From Paracoccaceae bacterium (GTDB lineage: Bacteria; Pseudomonadota; Alphaproteobacteria; Rhodobacterales; Rhodobacteraceae): a stretch of 64,000 nt of DNA. The notes beneath the pieces were generated by a model. The model saw only the letters and a program-made list of their open reading frames with translations, ran no database searches and was not told the origin of the DNA. The stretch covers positions 1-64,000 of the forward strand of contig JAAFAB010000008.1 in NCBI GenBank assembly GCA_018222585.1, read 5' to 3'. Shown here in pieces: positions 35,601 to 49,490 of this stretch (within the stretch, counting starts at the first letter, position 1; every line of letters begins with the position of its first letter). A program made the position numbers and the translations under genes.

Positions 35601-35668
35601 GGCAGGTGGATTTCATCCACCTGCCCCACATGACCAAAGGCCCGCCCCGATGATCCGGGGCGGGCCTT
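35601..35668. terminator. Two hairpins between micro-gene B and ccoP
   Basis: First hairpin: GGCAGGTGGAT-ttc-ATCCACCTGCC (35601-35625). Second: a 13-bp stem AAGGCCCGCCCCG/CGGGGCGGGCCTT with a six-base loop (35637-35668). Both are symmetric and lie between the micro-genes on plus and ccoP on minus, so they may stop transcription from both sides. T-tracts are short. Confidence 0.6.
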
Positions 35669-35814
35669 GCTGCCAGGGGCAGGGAAGAAAAATGGCACCG
35701 ACCGTTCAAGGAAACGCGCGAACAGGACGAAGCGGCCGGTGCCGACCCCGCCACGGGGGGCGGAGGTCTCGGGGATCGGGGGCCAGCGCCCCCGACCGAT
35801 CTTGTCAGGCGCGG

Positions 35815-36675
35815 CTACTCACCGCCGCCAAGCTGGTGCACGTAGCTGGCCACGGCGCGGATCTGCGCCTCGCTCAGCCGGCTGCCCCAGTTGGGCATCA
35901 CGCCGAAGCGGGCATTCTCGACCGTCTCGTGGATCGCCGCGTAATCGCCGCCGTAGAGCCAGATGGCATCGGTGAGATTCGGCGCCCCCTGCTCGCGGTC
36001 GCCGGTGCCGTCGACGCCATGGCAGGACGAGCAGTTCTCCTCGAAGACCACGGCGCCTTCCTCGACCAGCCCCGCATCCTGCGGCGTGCCCGAGAGCGAC
36101 ATGACGTAGTTCACCACCGCGTCGATCTGGCCGCCTTCCAGCAGCTCGTCGGCGCCGAAGGCCGGCATCTGGCTGTAGCGGGCATCGAAATCATCCTCGT
36201 TCCGGATCCCGTGGGTCACCGTATAGTGGATGTCCTCGATGGACCCGCCCCAGAGCCAGTCATCGTCCAGCAGGTTCGGGTAGCCCGTGGCACCGGCCGC
36301 ACCGGAGCCGTGGCACTGGGCGCACCAGGTCTGGAAGACCGAGGCCCCGGCGGAAACGGCGTATTGGTTCAGCTCGGGATCGGCGCTGATCGCGGTCAGC
36401 TCGGCCTCGGCGAGGCGCTGGTTGATGCCGGCGTTCGCGGCTTCCACCTCGGCGATCTGCTCGGCCACCTCGCCCCGGGTCGAATAGCCCAGGACGCCAG
36501 CCGTGGCGCGGTTCACCAGCGGCCAGGCGGGGTAGAGGATCGTGTAGATGATCCCCCAGACGATGCAGATGTAGAAGGTATAGAGCCACCAGCGCGGCAG
36601 CGGCGTGTTCAGTTCCTCGATACCGTCCCAGCTGTGGCCGGTCGTACCGTGCTTGTCTTTCAGGTCATCGCTCAT
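35815..36675 (-). CDS. ccoP: cbb3-type cytochrome oxidase subunit III (diheme cytochrome c)
   Basis: A 286-residue subunit with an N-terminal helix ([20 protein letters not shown]) and two c-heme sites, CAQCH and CSSCH. The second domain ends with [29 protein letters not shown], typical of CcoP. It passes electrons from cytochrome c to CcoO and CcoN at the periplasmic side. Its start overlaps the ccoQ stop by 4 bp. Confidence 0.97.
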   Translation of the reverse strand: MSDDLKDKHGTTGHSWDGIEELNTPLPRWWLYTFYICIVWGIIYTILYPAWPLVNRATAGVLGYSTRGEVAEQIAEVEAANAGINQRLAEAELTAISADPELNQYAVSAGASVFQTWCAQCHGSGAAGATGYPNLLDDDWLWGGSIEDIHYTVTHGIRNEDDFDARYSQMPAFGADELLEGGQIDAVVNYVMSLSGTPQDAGLVEEGAVVFEENCSSCHGVDGTGDREQGAPNLTDAIWLYGGDYAAIHETVENARFGVMPNWGSRLSEAQIRAVASYVHQLGGGE

Positions 36676-36884
36676 TTCGGGAGGTCCTTTCCTGCCTGAG
36701 CTTCCGCAGGCGCCGAAGCGGCGGCGGGACGGTCTTCGTGACGGAAGGGGATGCCGGCGGTCTCCTGGTAGGTGCGGCGGGCGCCGGGCCGGAAGACCCA
36801 GAGCACCACCATGGCGAAGAACAGGAACAGCGACAGCAGCATCCAGCTGTCCGCGAATTCACGCAGAAGGGAATAGGTGTCCAT
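36672..36884 (-). CDS. ccoQ: cbb3-type cytochrome oxidase subunit CcoQ
   Basis: A 70-residue single-helix protein starting [20 protein letters not shown], then [20 protein letters not shown], which is the CcoQ/FixQ pattern. In Rhodobacter it stabilises the complex and takes part in oxygen signalling. It lies between ccoO (10-bp gap) and ccoP (4-bp overlap). Confidence 0.92.
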   Translation of the reverse strand: MDTYSLLREFADSWMLLSLFLFFAMVVLWVFRPGARRTYQETAGIPFRHEDRPAAASAPAEAQAGKDLPK

Positions 36885-36894
36885 GGCGTCCTCC

Positions 36895-37626
36895 TCAGCG
36901 GCTTTCATCGGGGTAGAAGGTCGAGAAATCGACCAGCGTGCCCAGCATCTGCAGGTAGGCCACCAGCGCATCCATCTCGGACACACCGGCTTCGCCGTCG
37001 AAGTTGCGCACGTTGACGCTGTCCTCGCCGTAGCGTTCCAGCAGACCGTCGTAGTCGCTGTCCGGATCGGCCTGGGCCAGGAAGTCGGCCTGGCCGTTCT
37101 CGACCATTTCCGCGCTGTAGGGCACGCCGAGCAGGGCATGTGTCCCCATCTCGTCGCTGATGTATTCGCCCTCGATCGACCGGTTCAGCAGGAAGCCGTA
37201 TTTCGGCATCACCGATTCCGGCACCACGGACTGCGGGTCGGTCAGGTGATCGACATGCCATTCGTCCGAGTAGCGACCCCCGACGCGGGCCAGGTCGGGC
37301 CCGGTCCGCTTCGAGCCCCACTGGAACGGCCGGTCGTATTTCGACTCGGCTGCCAGCGAGTAGTGGCCATAGCGTTCAACCTCGTCGCGCATCGGGCGGA
37401 TCATCTGGCTGTGGCAGACGTAGCAGCCTTCCCGGATGTAGATGTCCCGCCCCGCCAGCTCGAGCGGCGTGTAGGGGCGCATCCCCTCCACGTCCTCGAT
37501 GGTGTTCTCAAGGTAGAACAGCGGCGCGATCTCGACGATACCGCCGATGGTGACGACGAGGAACGAGCCTGCCAGCAGCAGGGTGGCGTTCTTTTCGAGG
37601 AACTTGTGTTTATCAAGAATACCCAT
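36895..37626 (-). CDS. ccoO: cbb3-type cytochrome oxidase subunit II (monoheme cytochrome c)
   Basis: A 243-residue membrane-anchored cytochrome c. An N-terminal helix ([19 protein letters not shown]) is followed by the c-heme motif [15 protein letters not shown] and the segment [20 protein letters not shown]. It transfers electrons between CcoP and CcoN. It lies 11 bp after ccoN. Confidence 0.97.
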   Translation of the reverse strand: MGILDKHKFLEKNATLLLAGSFLVVTIGGIVEIAPLFYLENTIEDVEGMRPYTPLELAGRDIYIREGCYVCHSQMIRPMRDEVERYGHYSLAAESKYDRPFQWGSKRTGPDLARVGGRYSDEWHVDHLTDPQSVVPESVMPKYGFLLNRSIEGEYISDEMGTHALLGVPYSAEMVENGQADFLAQADPDSDYDGLLERYGEDSVNVRNFDGEAGVSEMDALVAYLQMLGTLVDFSTFYPDESR

Positions 37627-37637
37627 TTATCCGCTCC

Positions 37638-39242
<1,605 letters not shown>

Positions 39243-39341
39243 AACGCGTCCCTTTTTCAGTCCGGCAGAGGGAATGGCCCCGCTCTGCGCAAATCGGGTT
39301 AACGACTTCCCGCTTCTTGCGTCGGAGCCGGGTCACCCGCC

Positions 39342-39355
39342 TTGATCTGTATCAA
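39342..39355. promoter_or_regulatory. FNR/FnrL box nearer ccoN
   Basis: TTGATCTGTATCAA, a perfect TTGAT-N4-ATCAA dyad, centred about 106 bp upstream of ccoN. Confidence 0.9.
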
Positions 39356-39373
39356 TCGCGGGTTCGTGATGGC

Positions 39374-39387
39374 TTGATGCGGATCAA
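39374..39387. promoter_or_regulatory. FNR/FnrL box nearer uspA
   Basis: TTGATGCGGATCAA, a second perfect dyad, centred 32 bp from the first and about 115 bp upstream of uspA. Two sites allow separate FNR control of the two divergent units. Confidence 0.9.
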
Positions 39388-39495
39388 AGAGACTCGATTT
39401 TCCACATGGTAGACACATCTTATGACCTGAAACCCGGTCAGTTATCTTTCTGTAGCGTAACGAGTATCCCTCGAAATACAGATCAGGAGGCGACA

Positions 39496-40335
39496 ATGGC
39501 CTACAAGACGATCTTCACGATCCTGACCCGGACGGAGGGGCTGAAGGCCCATCTCGACCAGGTCGCGGCGCTTGCCGAAACCCACGACGCCCATCTCGAT
39601 GTGCTCTGCCTCGGCGTCGACCGGACGCAGATGGGCTACTACTACGCCGGCGCCAACGCGATGGTCCTGCAGCAGGCCATTTCCCGCGCCACCGAGGACG
39701 GGCAGGCCCTGGAAGCTGCAGCAAATGCGGCCCTGAAGGGCGCGGCGATTCGCTATGCGGTGGATACCGACGTCGCCCAGATGGGCGACCTTGGCCGTCA
39801 TGTCGCCTGGCGGGCGCGGTTCTCGGATCTCGTCGTGCTGCCGAAGCCCTATGGCGAGGGCAAGGGCGTCGAGGACGAGCCGATCATCGAGGCCGTGCTC
39901 TTCGAGGGCCGCACCCCGGTGCTGATCCTGCCTGACGGGCCGCTCCGCCCGCTGACCCCCGTGACTCCGCTGATTGCCTGGAACGAGACGCCCGAGGCGC
40001 TGGCCGCGGTCCGCAAGGCCCTGCCCCTGCTGCAGAAAGCCAAGAGCGCACATGTCGTGGTCATCGACCCGCCGATGCATGGGCCGGACCGGTCCGATCC
40101 CGGCGGGATGCTGGCCTCCTGGCTGGCACGTCACGGGGTGAGTTCGGAAATCGACGTGATCTCGAAGACCATGCCGCGCATCTCCGACCTGATCCGCCGC
40201 CACGCGGCCGATGTCGGCGCGGACATGATCATCATGGGCGCCTATGGCCACTCCCGCTTCCGCGAGGCCATTCTGGGCGGGGCCACTCGGCACATGTTGG
40301 AAGAGGCCGAATTGCCGGTCTTCATGGCCCATTAA
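39496..40335 (+). CDS. Universal stress protein (UspA family)
   Basis: A 279-residue protein with the Usp fold. The C-terminal half ends with the ATP-binding-type motif MGAYGHSRFREAILGGATRHMLEEAELPVFMAH. The N-terminal half resembles a second, divergent Usp domain. The ATG at 39496 follows CAGGAGGCGACA. It is divergent from ccoN with an FNR box in between, so it is expected to be induced at low oxygen. Partner proteins are unknown. Confidence 0.9.
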   Translation: MAYKTIFTILTRTEGLKAHLDQVAALAETHDAHLDVLCLGVDRTQMGYYYAGANAMVLQQAISRATEDGQALEAAANAALKGAAIRYAVDTDVAQMGDLGRHVAWRARFSDLVVLPKPYGEGKGVEDEPIIEAVLFEGRTPVLILPDGPLRPLTPVTPLIAWNETPEALAAVRKALPLLQKAKSAHVVVIDPPMHGPDRSDPGGMLASWLARHGVSSEIDVISKTMPRISDLIRRHAADVGADMIIMGAYGHSRFREAILGGATRHMLEEAELPVFMAH

Positions 40336-40357
40336 CCGCCGCAACGACGACGCCCCG

Positions 40358-40389
40358 ACGCCCGCCCTTGCCATGCAAGCGGCGGGCGT
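40358..40389 (+). terminator. Hairpin after uspA
   Basis: Long stem ACGCCCGCCCTTG/CAAGcGGCGGGCGT with a five-base loop, 23 bp past uspA. No T-run follows, so it may be a partial terminator or an RNA-end stabiliser. Confidence 0.45.
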
Positions 40390-40430
40390 TAGGGTCTGGG
40401 TCTCGCGCACAGGGACAGGAGAGGCCGGCA

Positions 40431-40889
40431 ATGAGCACCAGAGACACGAGCCCCGCGCGGGACTTCATCGCCGATACCCTAGCGCTGGTGCTGTTCTTCA
40501 CGCTCGCCGGTGCGCTGAACGAACGCTTCATCGTCGGCATGTCCTGGGATGAGGTCCTGCGCGCCCGGCTGATCGGCGCACCTCTGATGGTGCTGACCGC
40601 CCGGCCCTACGGCCTCTGGCGCGGCTGGCTGATGGCGCGCTGCGCCGGCACGGGGCGGGTTTCACAAATCCTGTGGGATTCGCTGGCCCTGCTGCTGTTC
40701 CAGGTGCCGATCTACGTGGCGATCATCTGGGCCGGCGGCGCACGCGGCGGAGAGCTCTTGCTCGGCGCGCTTGGCGCCGTGGCCTACATGTTCCTGCTGG
40801 GGCGCCCCTACGGGATCTTTCTGGATGCGGTGCGCGCGCTCTTCTCACTGCCGCCCGGCGGGCAGAAGCCGATGTCGCCCGGCGGCTGA
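40431..40889 (+). CDS. alaE: L-alanine exporter, AlaE family
   Basis: A 152-residue inner-membrane protein. It matches AlaE in order: DTLALVLFFTLAGALNE, GMSWDEVLRARLIGAPLMVL, TARPYGLWRGW, DSLALLLFQVPIYVAIIWAGG and RPYGIFLDAVRALF. AlaE exports L-alanine in E. coli. The ATG at 40431 follows a purine-rich AGGAGAGG. It converges with fnrL with a seven-base gap. Confidence 0.85.
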   Translation: MSTRDTSPARDFIADTLALVLFFTLAGALNERFIVGMSWDEVLRARLIGAPLMVLTARPYGLWRGWLMARCAGTGRVSQILWDSLALLLFQVPIYVAIIWAGGARGGELLLGALGAVAYMFLLGRPYGIFLDAVRALFSLPPGGQKPMSPGG

Positions 40890-40896
40890 GCCTCGC

Positions 40897-41643
40897 TCAG
40901 ACCAGCAGCCCGCCGTCGGCGTCGTCACCGGCCTCTTCCAGCAGGCGCGAGAAATCGGGCACCGTCACATGGCGCTTGCCCTGCAGTTCGATCACCCCGT
41001 CCCGCTTCAGCGCCGAGACCTGGCGGCTGACCGTTTCCAGCGTCAGGCCGAGGTAATCCGCCATCGCCTCGCGGGTCAGCGGCAGATCGAAGACGATCCG
41101 GCCCTGCACGGAAGTCGACTGGATCGAGGCATCGCGGCGCCCGATGATCGCCAGCAGCGAGGCGATCTTTTCGCGCGCGGTCTTGCGGCCCAGCACCAGC
41201 ATCCATTCACGGGCGGCGTCGAGTTCATCCAGCGTCATCTGCAGGAGGCGCTGCGCGATATGCGGCGTCGTCTCCATCATCTGTTCAAACGGCTTCTTGC
41301 GGAAGCAGCACATCACCAGATCCGAGGTCGCCACCACGTCGTAGGCCGCCCCGTCGCGGCCCGGGCGCCCGACGAAATCGCTGGGCAGCAGCAGGCCGAC
41401 CATCTGGGTGCGGCCGTCTTCCATGGTCTGCGTCAGCGTGGCGATTCCCGAGACGACCGAGCCGACGAAATCCATCCGGTCGCCGGACCAGATCACCGTC
41501 TGCCCGGCTTCGAAGCTGCGGTAATACTTGATTTCTTCCAGCAGGGCCAACTCGTCGCTGTCGCAGCGCGCACAGACGGCACGGTGGCGGATCGGACAAC
41601 CGCTGCAATCAGGGGTCGCGAGGGAAAGATCGTGCGTGAGCAT
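40897..41643 (-). CDS. fnrL: FNR-type oxygen-sensing regulator FnrL
   Basis: A 248-residue Crp/Fnr-family regulator. N-terminal cysteines at 13, 16, 24 and 27 plus a later CC (in LVMCCFRKK) supply the ligands of an oxygen-labile 4Fe-4S cluster. The recognition helix has ETVSRQ, the E-SR contact set that reads TTGAT half-sites. It activates genes under low oxygen and the four matching boxes here are its likely targets, including one in its own divergent promoter with hemN. Confidence 0.95.
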   Translation of the reverse strand: MLTHDLSLATPDCSGCPIRHRAVCARCDSDELALLEEIKYYRSFEAGQTVIWSGDRMDFVGSVVSGIATLTQTMEDGRTQMVGLLLPSDFVGRPGRDGAAYDVVATSDLVMCCFRKKPFEQMMETTPHIAQRLLQMTLDELDAAREWMLVLGRKTAREKIASLLAIIGRRDASIQSTSVQGRIVFDLPLTREAMADYLGLTLETVSRQVSALKRDGVIELQGKRHVTVPDFSRLLEEAGDDADGGLLV

Positions 41644-41658
41644 GGAATTCCAGCAAGG

Positions 41659-41672
41659 TTGATCTGCGTCAA
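41659..41672. promoter_or_regulatory. FNR/FnrL box between fnrL and hemN
   Basis: TTGATCTGCGTCAA, matching TTGAY-N4-RTCAA, centred 22-23 bp before the fnrL start and about 41 bp before the hemN start. It fits repression of fnrL and activation of hemN. Confidence 0.85.
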
Positions 41673-41706
41673 TGCGCGTGGGGAAGAATGGGCAAAGACT
41701 AGTCCC

Positions 41707-43062
41707 ATGGTCACCAAAACGCAACTTGAACGCCTGGGACTGTTTGACGCGAAGGTACCGCGTTACACCAGCTACCCCACGGCCCCGCATTTCTCCGATA
41801 CCGTCGGGTCGGAGGTGCATGGCGGCTGGATCGACGCCCTCCCCGAGGGGGCCGAGATCTCGCTTTATGTTCACGTCCCCTTCTGTCGCAGGCTGTGCTG
41901 GTTCTGCGCCTGCCGGACCCAGGGCACCCAGAGCGAGGCGCCGGTGCGCGCCTACCTGGACACGCTGCTGGCCGAGCTGGACATGCTGAAGCAGCGCCTG
42001 CCGGCGGGGGTCCGCCTGTCGCGTCTGCACTGGGGGGGCGGCACGCCGACCCTGCTGGCGCCCGACATGATGGAGACCCTGGCGGGGCGAATCGCCGAGG
42101 TGGCGCCCTTTGCCGAGGGCGCCGAGTTCTCGGTCGAGATCGACCCCAACGAGGTCGACGAGACGCGGCTGGCGGTGCTGAAGGCCGCCGGCATGAACCG
42201 CGCCTCGATCGGGGTGCAGGATTTCGACCCGGCGATCCAGAAGTGCATCGGCCGGGAACAGAGCTACGAGGTGACCCGCGACGTGATCGCCGCGATCCGT
42301 GCCCATGGGGTCGAAAGCCTGAACGCGGATATCCTCTTCGGCCTGCCGCATCAGACCAATGCCAAGATCACCGAAAGCGTGCAGAAGCTGCTGTCGCTCT
42401 CGCCCGACCGGGTGGCGCTCTACGGCTATGCCCATGTGCCATGGATGGCGCGGCGGCAGGGGATGCTGCCCTCCGACGCCCTGCCCACCCCCGCCGAGCG
42501 GCTGGAGCTCTTCGCCACCGCGCGCAAGCTGTTCATGTGGGACGGCTACGCCGAGATCGGGATCGACCACTTTGCCCTGCCCGACGACGGCCTCGCCCGC
42601 GCCCAGGCCGAAAACCGGCTGCGGCGCAACTTCCAGGGCTATACCGATGACCGCGCCATCGCGCTGATCGGCGTCGGGGCGTCCTCGATTTCGCGATTCC
42701 CGCAGGGCTTCAGCCAGAACGCCCCGGCGACCGGCGCCCATACGGCTGCGATTCGCGAGGGCCGCTTTTCGACCGCCAAGGGCCATGCCTTCGCCGGGGA
42801 CGACCTGCTGCGCGCCCGGCTGATCGAGGCGGTGATGTGCGACTTCCGCATCCGCAGCGCCGAGATCACCCGGGATTTCGGGATCACCGGGGCAGAGCTG
42901 CAAGGCCTGTTCCAGGAGGTCGCGGCCCGGTTCGACGGGCTGGTGCAGGTCACCGAAGAAGGGCTCTTCATCCCCGAAGAGGCCCGCCCGCTGACCCGGC
43001 TGGTCGCCCGCGCCTTCGATGCCTATGACGGCAGCCGGGCGCGGCATTCCTCGGCGATCTGA
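41707..43062 (+). CDS. hemN: Oxygen-independent coproporphyrinogen III oxidase
   Basis: A 451-residue radical-SAM enzyme replacing HemF when oxygen is absent. The N-terminus PRYTSYPTAPHF is the HemN hallmark. The cluster motif is CRRLCWFC (Cys 60, 64, 67) with Cys69 next to it, and the SAM-binding GGGTPT segment follows. QAENRLRRNFQGYT is also conserved. The ATG at 41707 is 34 bp from an FNR box, so expression should rise at low oxygen. It is divergent from fnrL. Confidence 0.97.
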   Translation: MVTKTQLERLGLFDAKVPRYTSYPTAPHFSDTVGSEVHGGWIDALPEGAEISLYVHVPFCRRLCWFCACRTQGTQSEAPVRAYLDTLLAELDMLKQRLPAGVRLSRLHWGGGTPTLLAPDMMETLAGRIAEVAPFAEGAEFSVEIDPNEVDETRLAVLKAAGMNRASIGVQDFDPAIQKCIGREQSYEVTRDVIAAIRAHGVESLNADILFGLPHQTNAKITESVQKLLSLSPDRVALYGYAHVPWMARRQGMLPSDALPTPAERLELFATARKLFMWDGYAEIGIDHFALPDDGLARAQAENRLRRNFQGYTDDRAIALIGVGASSISRFPQGFSQNAPATGAHTAAIREGRFSTAKGHAFAGDDLLRARLIEAVMCDFRIRSAEITRDFGITGAELQGLFQEVAARFDGLVQVTEEGLFIPEEARPLTRLVARAFDAYDGSRARHSSAI

Positions 43063-43097
43063 CTACCGGACCCGGGTTCCGGCCCCCTGCGGGGCCG

Positions 43098-43133
43098 GGC
43101 CTCCGGCGGGAGTATTTTCAGCCCGGTGATGGG
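43098..43133 (-). repeat. Intergenic repeat copy 7 (class A arm)
   Basis: Reads GGCCTCCGGCGGGAGTATTT then TCAGCCCGGTGATGGG, ending exactly at the stop codon of the convergent yejF-like gene. No partner copy is nearby. Confidence 0.75.
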
Positions 43134-44986
<1,853 letters not shown>

Positions 44987-44990
<4 letters not shown>

Positions 44991-46174
44991 CGGAAGGTCT
45001 TTCTGGGGTCGAAGGCATCGCGGACGCCCTCGAAGATGAAGACCAGCAACGAGAGCATGACGGCGAAGACGGTAAAGGCGGTGAAGCCCAGCCAGGGCGC
45101 CTGCAGGTTCTCCTTCGCCTGCAGCGTCATCTCGCCCAGCGAGGGCGAGGAGCTGGGCAGGCCGAAGCCGAGGAAGTCGAGGCTGGCCAGGGTGGAAATC
45201 GTGCCGGTGACGATGAAGGGCATCATGGTCAGCGTGGCGACCATGGCGTTCGGCAGCATGTGGCGGAACATGATCACCCGGTTGCTGACGCCAAGCGCCT
45301 TGGCGGCGCGGACGTATTCCAGGTTGCGGGCGCGCAGGAACTCGGCCCGCACCACGCCGACGAGGGACATCCAGCCGAAGAGCACGGTCAGGAAGACCAG
45401 CAGCCAGAAGCCCCGCCCGAGGATCGCGAAGAGGATGATGATCACGTAGAGCGAGGGGGTCGAGGACCATATCTCGATCAGGCGCTGGAAGATCAGGTCG
45501 ATCTTGCCGCCGAAATAGCCCTGGACCGCACCCGCCGTGATGCCGATCGCCGACGAGGCGATGGTGACGACCAGGGTAAAGACGATGGACAGGCGGAAGC
45601 CGTAGATCACCCGCGCCAGCAGGTCGCGCTTGGTGTCGTCGGTGCCCAGCCAGTTCTGGTCGTTCGGCGGCAGGGGGGCGGCGCCGGGACGTTCGACCGG
45701 GCTGTCGTAGGAATAGGGGATCGGCGGCCAGATCGACCAGCCCTTCTCGATCTGTGCGCCGGCGATCTCTCCGTCCTCGGCATCCGCGATCAGGCCCTCG
45801 GGGTCGTCGAAGCAGGTGTCCAGGCCGCCCGTGGCGATCAGGCATTGCACCTCGGGGTCGCGGTAGACGGCCTCGGTGCGGAAGTCGCCGCCGAACTCGG
45901 TCTCGGGGTAGAAGCGGAAGATCGGCATGTAGTAGCTGCCCCGATACTGCACCAGGATCGGGCGGTCATTGGCCAGGAACTCGGCAAAGAGCGAGAGGCC
46001 GAAGAGCAGGCAGAACAGGATCAGCGACCAGAAGGCGCGCCGGTTGCGGCGGAAGTTGCGCCAGCGGCGCTGGTTCAGCGGCGACAGGCGGCCACGCCGC
46101 TCGGGCGGGGCGACGGGGGCCTGCGCGGGCGACACGGCCGGTTCTGCCGGGGGGACGAGGTCGGGATGTGACAT
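44987..46174 (-). CDS. yejE: Oligopeptide ABC transporter permease YejE
   Basis: A 395-residue inner-membrane permease. The Pro-rich N-terminus and [19 protein letters not shown] lead into the first helix. A long periplasmic loop (about residues 70-190) with [26 protein letters not shown] is typical of YejE. The EAA-type loop contacting the ATPase is [24 protein letters not shown]. It forms an operon yejA-yejB-yejE-yejF; its stop overlaps the yejF start and it starts 3 bp after yejB. Confidence 0.95.
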
Positions 46175-46177
46175 GCC

Positions 46178-47266
46178 TCAGCCCTCCCGGCTTTCGAAGT
46201 CGATGCGGGGATCGACAAAGACATACATCAGGTCCGACAGGATGCCGACGACCAGGCCGATGAGGCCGAAGATGAAGAGCGTGCCGAAGATCACCGGGTA
46301 GTCCCTTTGCAGCGCCGCCTCGAAGCCCAGACGCCCGAGGCCGTCGAGCGAGAACAGCGTTTCGATGATCAGCGAGCCCGAGAAGAAGACGCCGATGAAG
46401 ACCGAGGGGAAGCCGGCGATGACGATCAGCATCGCGTTGCGGAAGACATGACCGTAGAGCACCTTGCGCTCGGTCTGGCCCTTGGCGCGGGCGGTGATCA
46501 CGTATTGCTTCTTGATCTCGTCGAGGAAGGAATTCTTGGTCAGCAGGGTCAGCGTGGCAAAGGCCGAGATGGTCGAGGCCAGCACCGGCAGGGTGATGTG
46601 CCAGAAGTAGTCGCCGATCTTGCCCAGCAGGCTGAGATCCTGCCAGTTGTCCGACACCAGGCCGCGCAGCGGGAAGATCTGCCAGTAGGAGCCGCCGGCG
46701 AAGAGCACCAGCAGCAGCACGGCAAACAGGAAGCCGGGGATCGCATAGGCGACGATGATGATCCCCGAGGTCACGTTGTCGAAGCGCGAGCCGTCGCGCA
46801 CCGCCTTGCGGATGCCCAGCGGGATCGACACCAAGTAGGCGATCAGCGTCGACCACAGGCCCAGCGTGATCGAGACCGGCATCTTGTCGATCACCAGTTC
46901 GATCACCGTGCCGGCGCCGAAATAGCTGTCTCCGAAGTCCAGCCGCACGTAGTTCCACAGCATCAGCAGGAAGCGGGTCAGCGGCGGCTTGTCGAAGCCG
47001 AATTCCTTCTCCAGCCGCTCGATGAACTCAGGCGGCAGGCCGCGCGCCCCGACGTAATCGGAATTGCTGGCCTGGTCGAACATGTTCGCGGTGTCCGGCC
47101 CGGCGCCGGTGAAGCCCGCGGTGACATCGCCCTGCCCCTGCATGTTGGCGATGATCTGCTCGATCGGACCGCCGGGGACGAACTGGGTCAGGGCGAAGTT
47201 GATCACCATGATGCCCAGCAGGGTCGGGATGACCAGCGCCAGGCGACGAAGAATATAGGCTCCCAT
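46178..47266 (-). CDS. yejB: Oligopeptide ABC transporter permease YejB
   Basis: A 362-residue permease starting [21 protein letters not shown], the YejB/DppB-type N-terminus. The EAA loop is [28 protein letters not shown]. An extended periplasmic loop near residues 40-80 carries the YejB feature [22 protein letters not shown]. The ATG at 47266 is nine bases past the yejA stop. Confidence 0.95.
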   Translation of the reverse strand: MGAYILRRLALVIPTLLGIMVINFALTQFVPGGPIEQIIANMQGQGDVTAGFTGAGPDTANMFDQASNSDYVGARGLPPEFIERLEKEFGFDKPPLTRFLLMLWNYVRLDFGDSYFGAGTVIELVIDKMPVSITLGLWSTLIAYLVSIPLGIRKAVRDGSRFDNVTSGIIIVAYAIPGFLFAVLLLVLFAGGSYWQIFPLRGLVSDNWQDLSLLGKIGDYFWHITLPVLASTISAFATLTLLTKNSFLDEIKKQYVITARAKGQTERKVLYGHVFRNAMLIVIAGFPSVFIGVFFSGSLIIETLFSLDGLGRLGFEAALQRDYPVIFGTLFIFGLIGLVVGILSDLMYVFVDPRIDFESREG

Positions 47267-47274
47267 CTTGGCGC

Positions 47275-49230
47275 TTACCTCAGTGCGCCGCTGGCCTTGA
47301 GCTGCGCGGCCGCCTCCTGGTCGATCCACCAGAAGTCCATGTAGCCAAGGCCATAGGGCGGCATCTTCTCAGGCGCGGGGTGGCGGTACATGTTGTAGTA
47401 GGCCACCCAGTAGTCGGCGATATAGCCCGTGGGGACGATGAAGAACTCGTAGCGCAGCGCGCGGTCGAGGGCCATCAGCGCCACATCGGTCTCTTCCTGG
47501 CTTTCGGCGGTGAAGGACGCTTCGAGGATCGCGTCGATCAGCGGGCTGGAGACCCCGGCCGGGTTGAACAGGCTGAACTCGGACTCGCGAGAGCCGTACA
47601 TCTGCGTCAGCCCGCCGCCCGTCGACAGGAAGGCCCCGTACTGGGTGGAATAGAGCATGTCGTAATCGCGATCCCGGCGGCGCAGGGTGTATTGCGAGGG
47701 GTCGATCTTTTCATAGCCGGCATCCACGCCGATCTGGCGCAGGTTCTGCACGAAAGTCTCCTGCATCCCCTCCACCGAGGTCTGGATGTTCGAGGGGATC
47801 AGCATGTTGATCTTCAGCGTCTCGCCATCGCCATTGCGGCGCAGCCCGTCGTCGCCGACTTCCCAGCCGGCCTCGCTCAGCAGGGCCGAGGCGCGGCGCA
47901 GGTTGCCGCGGTCGCCGAGGCGGGTGGCGTCGGATTCATGCATCTGCCAGGGCTCTTCGGTGAACAGCTCCGGCGGCACCACGTCGCCGAGGCTCTCCAG
48001 GAAAGCCCTCTCGGCGCCCTCTGGCGGGCCCATGGCCTCGACCGGGGTGCCCTCGACGAAGGAACTGCGCGGCGAGTAGAGGCCGAAGAGCAGGGATTCG
48101 TTGGACCATTCGAAGTTGAAGGCCAGCGCCACCGCTTCGCGCACGCGCTTGTCGGAAAGCTGCGGCCGGGCGAGGTTGAAGACGAAACCCGTCGGATTGG
48201 GCGGGCTGCCATCCGGCACCTCTTCCAGTGTCACGGCGCCGCTGGCGACCTTCGGGAACTCGTATCCGGTCGACCACTGCTTCGGATCGCTCTCGATCTT
48301 CAGCGTGTATTCCCCGGCCTTGAACGCCTCGAAGGAGGTCGTCTGGTCCGAGAAGTACTCGACCCGGATGGTATCGTAGTTGTAGCGGCCGCGGTTGATG
48401 GGCAGGTCCTTGCCCCAGTAGTCGTCACGGCGGGAATAGATCAGGCGGCGGTTCACCTCGTAGCTGTCCAGCGCATAGGGGCCGGAGCCGGGAGCGACCT
48501 CCATCCGCGGCTCGTCCAGGCGGCGGTTCTCGGGATCCTCTTCGAACCAGGACTTCTGGAAGATCGGCGTATTGCCCACCGTCTCGATCCGCGACCGCTT
48601 GGACAGCTCGGGGTTGAAGGTGAATTTCACGGTGTGATCATCCAGCGCCTCGGCGCCGGTGACCATCTCGCCGACGGCCTGGGCATAGGAGGGCAGGCCC
48701 TGGGTGATGAACAGCCGGTGTGAATAGACCACGTCCTCGGCGGTGACGGGGCTGCCGTCGGCAAAGACCGCCTCGGGACGCATGTGGAAGATCACCCAGT
48801 CGCGGCTTTCGGGATATTCCAGGCTTTCGCAGACGACACAGTAGTACTGACCGACGCTGTCATCGGTGGTTTCCAGCAGGGAATCGTAGAGAATCGTGGT
48901 CAGTGCCGCGGCGCGTCCCTTGCGGGAATAGGGGTTGAGGCTGTCGAAGGTCCCCGTGGCGCCGATGGAGATCTCGCCCCCCTTGGGCGCCTCGGGATTG
49001 ACATAGGCCAGGTTCGGATAGTCCGCCGGATAGTCGAGGTTGCCGAAGTAGGAATAGCCGTGGCTGGTGATCACCGTCTCCTCCGCGCTGTCCTGGGACC
49101 GCGCGGGCGAAGCCAGGGCCAGCGCGGCGAGGCCCAGCCCCGACAGCAGCAGCACCGCGCCGCGCGACAGGCCGCGCGAAAGGGGCAGGGCTTCGGAACG
49201 GGCGACAGCAGGGGACTTTGGGCGCTGCAT
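47275..49230 (-). CDS. yejA: Periplasmic oligopeptide-binding protein YejA
   Basis: A 651-residue solute-binding protein of the DppA/OppA (SBP_bac_5) family. A basic N-terminus and a hydrophobic stretch ending ASPARS (about residues 1-45) form the signal peptide. [25 protein letters not shown] near the N-terminus of the mature protein and [22 protein letters not shown] near the C-terminus are YejA-like. It probably delivers peptides to YejBEF; in relatives the system takes up microcin C and peptides. It is first in the operon. Confidence 0.94.
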   Translation of the reverse strand: MQRPKSPAVARSEALPLSRGLSRGAVLLLSGLGLAALALASPARSQDSAEETVITSHGYSYFGNLDYPADYPNLAYVNPEAPKGGEISIGATGTFDSLNPYSRKGRAAALTTILYDSLLETTDDSVGQYYCVVCESLEYPESRDWVIFHMRPEAVFADGSPVTAEDVVYSHRLFITQGLPSYAQAVGEMVTGAEALDDHTVKFTFNPELSKRSRIETVGNTPIFQKSWFEEDPENRRLDEPRMEVAPGSGPYALDSYEVNRRLIYSRRDDYWGKDLPINRGRYNYDTIRVEYFSDQTTSFEAFKAGEYTLKIESDPKQWSTGYEFPKVASGAVTLEEVPDGSPPNPTGFVFNLARPQLSDKRVREAVALAFNFEWSNESLLFGLYSPRSSFVEGTPVEAMGPPEGAERAFLESLGDVVPPELFTEEPWQMHESDATRLGDRGNLRRASALLSEAGWEVGDDGLRRNGDGETLKINMLIPSNIQTSVEGMQETFVQNLRQIGVDAGYEKIDPSQYTLRRRDRDYDMLYSTQYGAFLSTGGGLTQMYGSRESEFSLFNPAGVSSPLIDAILEASFTAESQEETDVALMALDRALRYEFFIVPTGYIADYWVAYYNMYRHPAPEKMPPYGLGYMDFWWIDQEAAAQLKASGALR

Positions 49231-49248
49231 CGGAAACTCCTCGACTTC

Positions 49249-49276
49249 CTTCTGGAATCTGGCTTCTGGAATCTGG
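49249..49276. repeat. 14-bp exact tandem duplication upstream of yejA
   Basis: CTTCTGGAATCTGG occurs twice in direct succession (49249-49262, 49263-49276), 20 bp upstream of the yejA start. It lies in the 5' untranslated region or promoter and may be length-variable. Confidence 0.7.
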
Positions 49277-49421
49277 CCTGCTTCGAAATGGCGCGCCGAA
49301 CCCTTCTGTCCAGCGACGCCGCAAGACGGCCCTTCGTGACGGACAGGCTAATCAGCGCGGTCAACCATGTTCAAGACGAGAATGCGTGAGGATTGGTTAC
49401 CAGCGTCTTACCAAAGGAAAA

Positions 49422-49447
49422 GGCCGCCGGCATGGCTGCCGACGGCC
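49422..49447 (-). terminator. Terminator after the membrane cytochrome c gene
   Basis: Stem GGCCGTCGGCA/TGCCGGCGGCC with one mismatch and a four-base loop, followed on the minus strand by TTTTCCTTT. It lies 44 bp past the cytochrome gene stop. Confidence 0.75.
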
Positions 49448-49490
49448 CGAATTTCAGTCCCCGCCAGGGGAGACGGCGTGCCTCGCGGCC

